A stretch of DNA of 64,000 nucleotides from positions 3,225,963-3,289,962 of the forward strand of contig CM074808.1 of assembly GCA_037447605.1 (NCBI GenBank), in the 5' to 3' direction. Each line of letters opens with the position of its first letter. The first letter of the stretch is position 1. The notes below the pieces were generated by a model that was given only the letters and a program-made list of their open reading frames with translations, searched no databases and had not been told where the DNA came from. Position numbers and translations under genes: made by a program. Shown here piece by piece: positions 60,771-64,000 of this stretch. Origin of the DNA: Zygnema circumcarinatum (taxonomy: Eukaryota > Streptophyta > Zygnematophyceae > Zygnematales > Zygnemataceae).

Positions 60771-63173
60771 GTGACGCAAATGTCAGTCGATTTACATTCC
60801 CCATAAACTAGATTGAGCTCCGGCAACATGTCGGCGAAGATTTGCACCTGGTGTCGCAAACTTCGAGGGAAATCTCCAGGATTCCAGTTGTACAGCTTGA
60901 AAGACATCCGACTAGTTGTATGCTGCAAAGTGCAATTCCAATCAGCCCAGGAAAAAACTCATTAACAAGGTGTCTCAAGTTACTCCCATTCTATACAGGG
61001 TGTGACAGCTAAACAGTATACCATCCCCTCGACGCACAACAAACCGATTGATAAGACGCAACACAAATGGAAATAAAAAAAAGTGAACAGTAGCCAAACC
61101 TGAGGAGAATATGCTAGATGTTCTATTGCGAGCTGCTGTGCAGGGAACAACCCAAGGTTCGTCGGCGGGAGTGAGGAGAGTGAAGGATTATGTGTATGCT
61201 GTGTCTGCTGGAAAGCAGGCTGAGATTGCTGCTCCACTTCCTCGTTGTCAATAAGCAATCCAAGAAGCGAGTGGTCCGGGTCGGCCTGCCTCCACTCAGT
61301 GCCAAATCCTGTACCAATTACTGGATAGGAGTTTGTTTCTGACACGTGCTGGTGACCTGTTGAGAACAGAACTTGGACCGGAGGAAGAATTCGAGATCCC
61401 TGCAGCATGCTAGAAGGCATCTCTTGTGTAGGAGGAGAGGGATTCAAAGTGGCTATATAAGGTTCTCCGATCAATTGATCTGACGAAAGTCCAGCTGGCG
61501 ACATGTTGTCAGGTTGCCAAGGAGTGGCACTTCTGCTTGCAATTGGCTCTACGTAACTAGTCGCTTTCACCGAGCTGCTGCTCAAAGGCATTTCTGGCAA
61601 CATGCTGCTAGTGCCACTTGTCATTGTGAAAGCTTCCTGAACATCACTAGCATCTGAGTTTGTAATTTCAGCAAGCTGACAGGCTTGCCCTGCCAACAGT
61701 GGAGATGATTCGACTTGAGGGGCCTCTGAAGTTGCTGCCCCAATATCCGTGGAAGCTGCTGAGCCTGAAGGAGGTTCAAGGACACAATCACTAGAAGACA
61801 GAACTTCACACGAGAGCTTCCCCTCTTGAAGCACGCTTTTAATCGAAGTCTCCTTCTTTGCCTTCTTCAATGTGCTCACTTTCCCAGCCACGTCCTCAAC
61901 ATTCTTGCGGTTCTTCCTTGATTCAGAAAACTTCTTCCGCGTCTTGGGGGTCTCCCCTCCATCAGACGATGCATCGTTGACTTCTGCAACCCCATACCAT
62001 ATTGCCAACTGTCAGTTCTTGGCAGAGCCCGACACAATTGTTCCTAAGAACCATCGACAAGAACATTCCAGCATTCCACACACCACGCTACGAAACTGCA
62101 CTTGGCAGGGAAAGGTCCTCACCAGGGACAGAGCTGGATGGGCTCTGCTCATCATCGGAGCCTTCTCCTGGCTTTCTTGCACCTCTCAGTTCGCTCTTCT
62201 TTTGGCGTCGGCGGTTGTTATGCCTCTCCAGCTTCCGACGGCAGCTTCTTTTACCCTCATCAAAATCGGCCAAAGGGTGGAATCTGCATAACAATTATTC
62301 ACACAGAAATACACCTCGCTAGGGAATTAATGTAGGCAACGCTGCATCTGACTGCCAGAGAAGCAATGTCAGCTAAATACTGAGGATTCAGCCCATCTAG
62401 TACAGAATGGACTAAAAAGTGTAGACCAGCTGGTGAGAGAGCCGCTGACAATCTCTCAGAAATTCAAATCGACCAGGGAGTTCGTGAAACACGACTGGGT
62501 TCTATTGCAAAAAAAATGGCTAACAGTACCTTCCGCACTGCTGGCAGTATCTCTGCACAATCCCGCAATGAAACACTGTAGCCGCCTTCGCATGCTCCTC
62601 GCACACTCTATGGCGCTGATGATACTCCTTGAGCTTCATTATATCCGCTGAGCAGTCCAAGACCTGACAGGCTGGAGCCGCCAGACTCGTCAGAATTTCA
62701 GCGCGCCGTTCTTTAAGTTGTCTTAGAAAAAACTCATCCGATTCCGTGCAGGCGCAGGGAACTCTTCCTGCTTTAAGGTTAGGGCAATCAGCGTCCACCA
62801 TCATGCTCGCAAGAGATGCAGAATTTCCAGCAAAGCCCCGCTGCAGTTCGCCTCCCTTCTCCATACCCATTCCAGTCCCTGCATGCATCTCCCCTGCATT
62901 TGAATGCATTCCTCCGCCATTGAAAGTGCTCAGATCTAGCAGCAACTTATCCTGGACGCCTTCCTCCTGCCCAACGAAGCTCTGTGCTGCGCCATAGCTC
63001 CTGATATCACCTTCAGTCAGATAGCTCTCCTTCCCTTCCCCTCCATTGCTTCCATCTGCAGGCTGCGCGAGCAGCAGCAGACTATCCCATTCAAAGGAGC
63101 TGGCGTCCCATGGCGTCCGGCTGTGCGGTCTCGCCCCTCCTCCCTGCGCTCCCTGCTCCCAAGAGAACGCCAT
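57431..63173 (-). CDS. SPL: SBP-box transcription factor (SPL) with ankyrin region and C-terminal membrane segment (1213 aa)
   Basis: Ten exons close in phase: 63173-62530, 62283-62123, 61983-61100, 60922-60848, 60655-60548, 60207-60090, 59766-59631, 59324-59057, 58882-58157, 57952-57431. The SBP domain starts at C169 (CQVLDCSADIMKLKEYHQRH); its two zinc sites (C-C-C-H and CQQC-H-C) are complete across the exon 1-2 junction, and the overlapping nuclear signal KRSCRRKLERHNNRRRQKK follows. After a long disordered exon come MSFKLYNWNPGDFPRSLR and IMDWLAQMPSDLEGYIRPGC, the signature of the large SPL1/12/14/16 group. An IPT-like strand region (QVVVRGCNFLLPATRLLC), acidic loop, ankyrin-like block (GPGGLTPLHLAAL) and a hydrophobic helix (HVMASVLVVLVACACVCVLL) near the C-terminus complete it. 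SBP proteins bind GTAC cores; those in this group act in copper, stress or developmental control. The membrane helix suggests possible tethering. Confidence 0.95.
60729..60770. repeat. TA microsatellite in an SPL intron
   Basis: An almost pure (TA)n run of about 40 bp, with one TG interruption, lies between exons 4 and 5 of the SPL gene. It is likely polymorphic. Confidence 0.95.
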
Positions 63174-64000
63174 CCCCTCTCTTCCTTCCCTATCAGCCCC
63201 TCCCTCTCAGCTCCAGGCCGCCTCCGCCCTGCTGCTTGGCAGCCATGGCTGCTAACAGGCAAGCGGTTGAAGGTCACTGCCTAAGTCTGCATATTTGGCA
63301 GACCCGCAACTTATCATCAAAAACTAGAAACCTACTTCCTTAGGGTTTCCAGTTTGGTTTTTTTGGTTTTTTAGAAGCTTTAAAATACGGCCAATGGGCA
63401 ACTGTCATGCCACCTTTTTTGCTGACGTGGTGTCACGGCATTGGCTGAATTTCAACCTAAGCGTGGTTTCCAGTGGATGTTGACCAAAATTTCGATTGGT
63501 AATCGAACCAAAGGGGGTGTTCGGGCTTACGAGAATATTTAGACCAATCGCAGGGCAGGATTGAAGCCCGTGAAGATCCGGCCGTACCCTCCCCCCAAAG
63601 TGACGTCCAGGATTGGGACTCTCCGTACGGATGCTGACGTTTTGTCCCCCAATCGGACGGTCCCAGAGCTCGCCGTACGCCTCCACCGTACGAAGAACCG
63701 ACTGATAAAGACCGCCCAAGACTTCTCTAGACCGCAAGATTTGACCACGTGACTCTTTCACAGCCGTCGATTTAAGCGGTTCGGAAGTCGCGCAATAATT
63801 GAAGCACCAAATGAACTAATTCCAGAGAAGTAACAGTTCAGAATTAGTATCGGCGTTTGATTGAAATTCGTACTATTTCAGAAAACATAGTACTAATTCT
63901 GATAAATCTTTTTATAGAACCCCTATGATTTTTCAAGAAGCCCTCTTGAAAATGACGGTGTACGGACCTGACGGACACCCCCCGGAGGTCGCAATCTCGC
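63174..64000. promoter_or_regulatory. SPL upstream region with GTAC cores
   Basis: This is the leader and promoter of the SPL gene. A telobox (CTTAGGGTTTCC) lies near 63338 and G-boxes near 63425 and 63745 (CCACGTGAC). CCGTAC or GTACGG cores sit at 63582, 63623 (palindromic CCGTACGG), 63673, 63686 and 63960. No gene is seen in this stretch. The window ends inside this region. Confidence 0.55.

Overview
The window is nuclear DNA from a green plant of the streptophyte lineage. Evidence: every gene is split by short to medium GT-AG introns; several products carry plastid transit peptides; and there are plant-type families (an SBP-box factor with ankyrin and membrane C-terminus, a catalytically dead ClpR4-like subunit, a FLOWERING-BHLH-type factor, a plastid DUF3326 protein). 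TTTAGGG-type telomere-like motifs and ACGT-core (G-box/ABRE) promoter elements recur. Short introns, high gene density (about one gene per 6 kb), many CT/GA microsatellites and GC-rich promoters suggest a non-seed land plant or a streptophyte alga. I cannot name the species.

Layout. 0.5-5.7 kb (-): unrecognised 981-aa probable plastid protein. 8.2-9.9 kb (-): small GRAM-domain protein. 10.6-14.3 kb: a GGCAT pentamer array and then a 3.2-kb array built from GAAGCAA. 14.4-15.8 kb (-): decayed PIF/Harbinger transposase. 17.4-22.3 kb (-): complete SEC23, head-to-head with a membrane-anchored family-1 glycosyltransferase (23.0-25.7 kb, +). 26.6-29.6 kb (+): ClpR4. 30.4-34.1 kb (+): plastid FAD oxidoreductase, tail-to-tail with the proteasome chaperone PSMD9 (34.6-36.4 kb, -). 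37.6-40.9 kb (-): plastid DUF3326 protein. 41-43 kb: GC-rich, gene-free, ending in CAGA and GGGA arrays. 43.8-46.1 kb (-): bHLH factor. 47.7-48.7 kb: Mutator-like element with about 0.4-kb inverted arms and a transposase N-terminal remnant. 49.8-54.5 kb (-): CLASRP/SWAP2-type SR splicing protein. 57.4-63.2 kb (-): giant SPL factor.

The genes are mostly unrelated housekeeping and regulatory genes, not an operon-like pathway. Four plastid-directed products share the window, probably by chance. The most suggestive regulatory theme is the GTAC core bound by SBP/SPL proteins. It is packed into two tight clusters upstream of the bHLH gene and recurs upstream of the SPL gene itself, which would allow autoregulation and a local SPL-to-bHLH link. 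This is inference from sequence motifs only. Exon models were built by hand from splice signals and phase continuity. Nearly all phases close exactly; the exceptions are noted.
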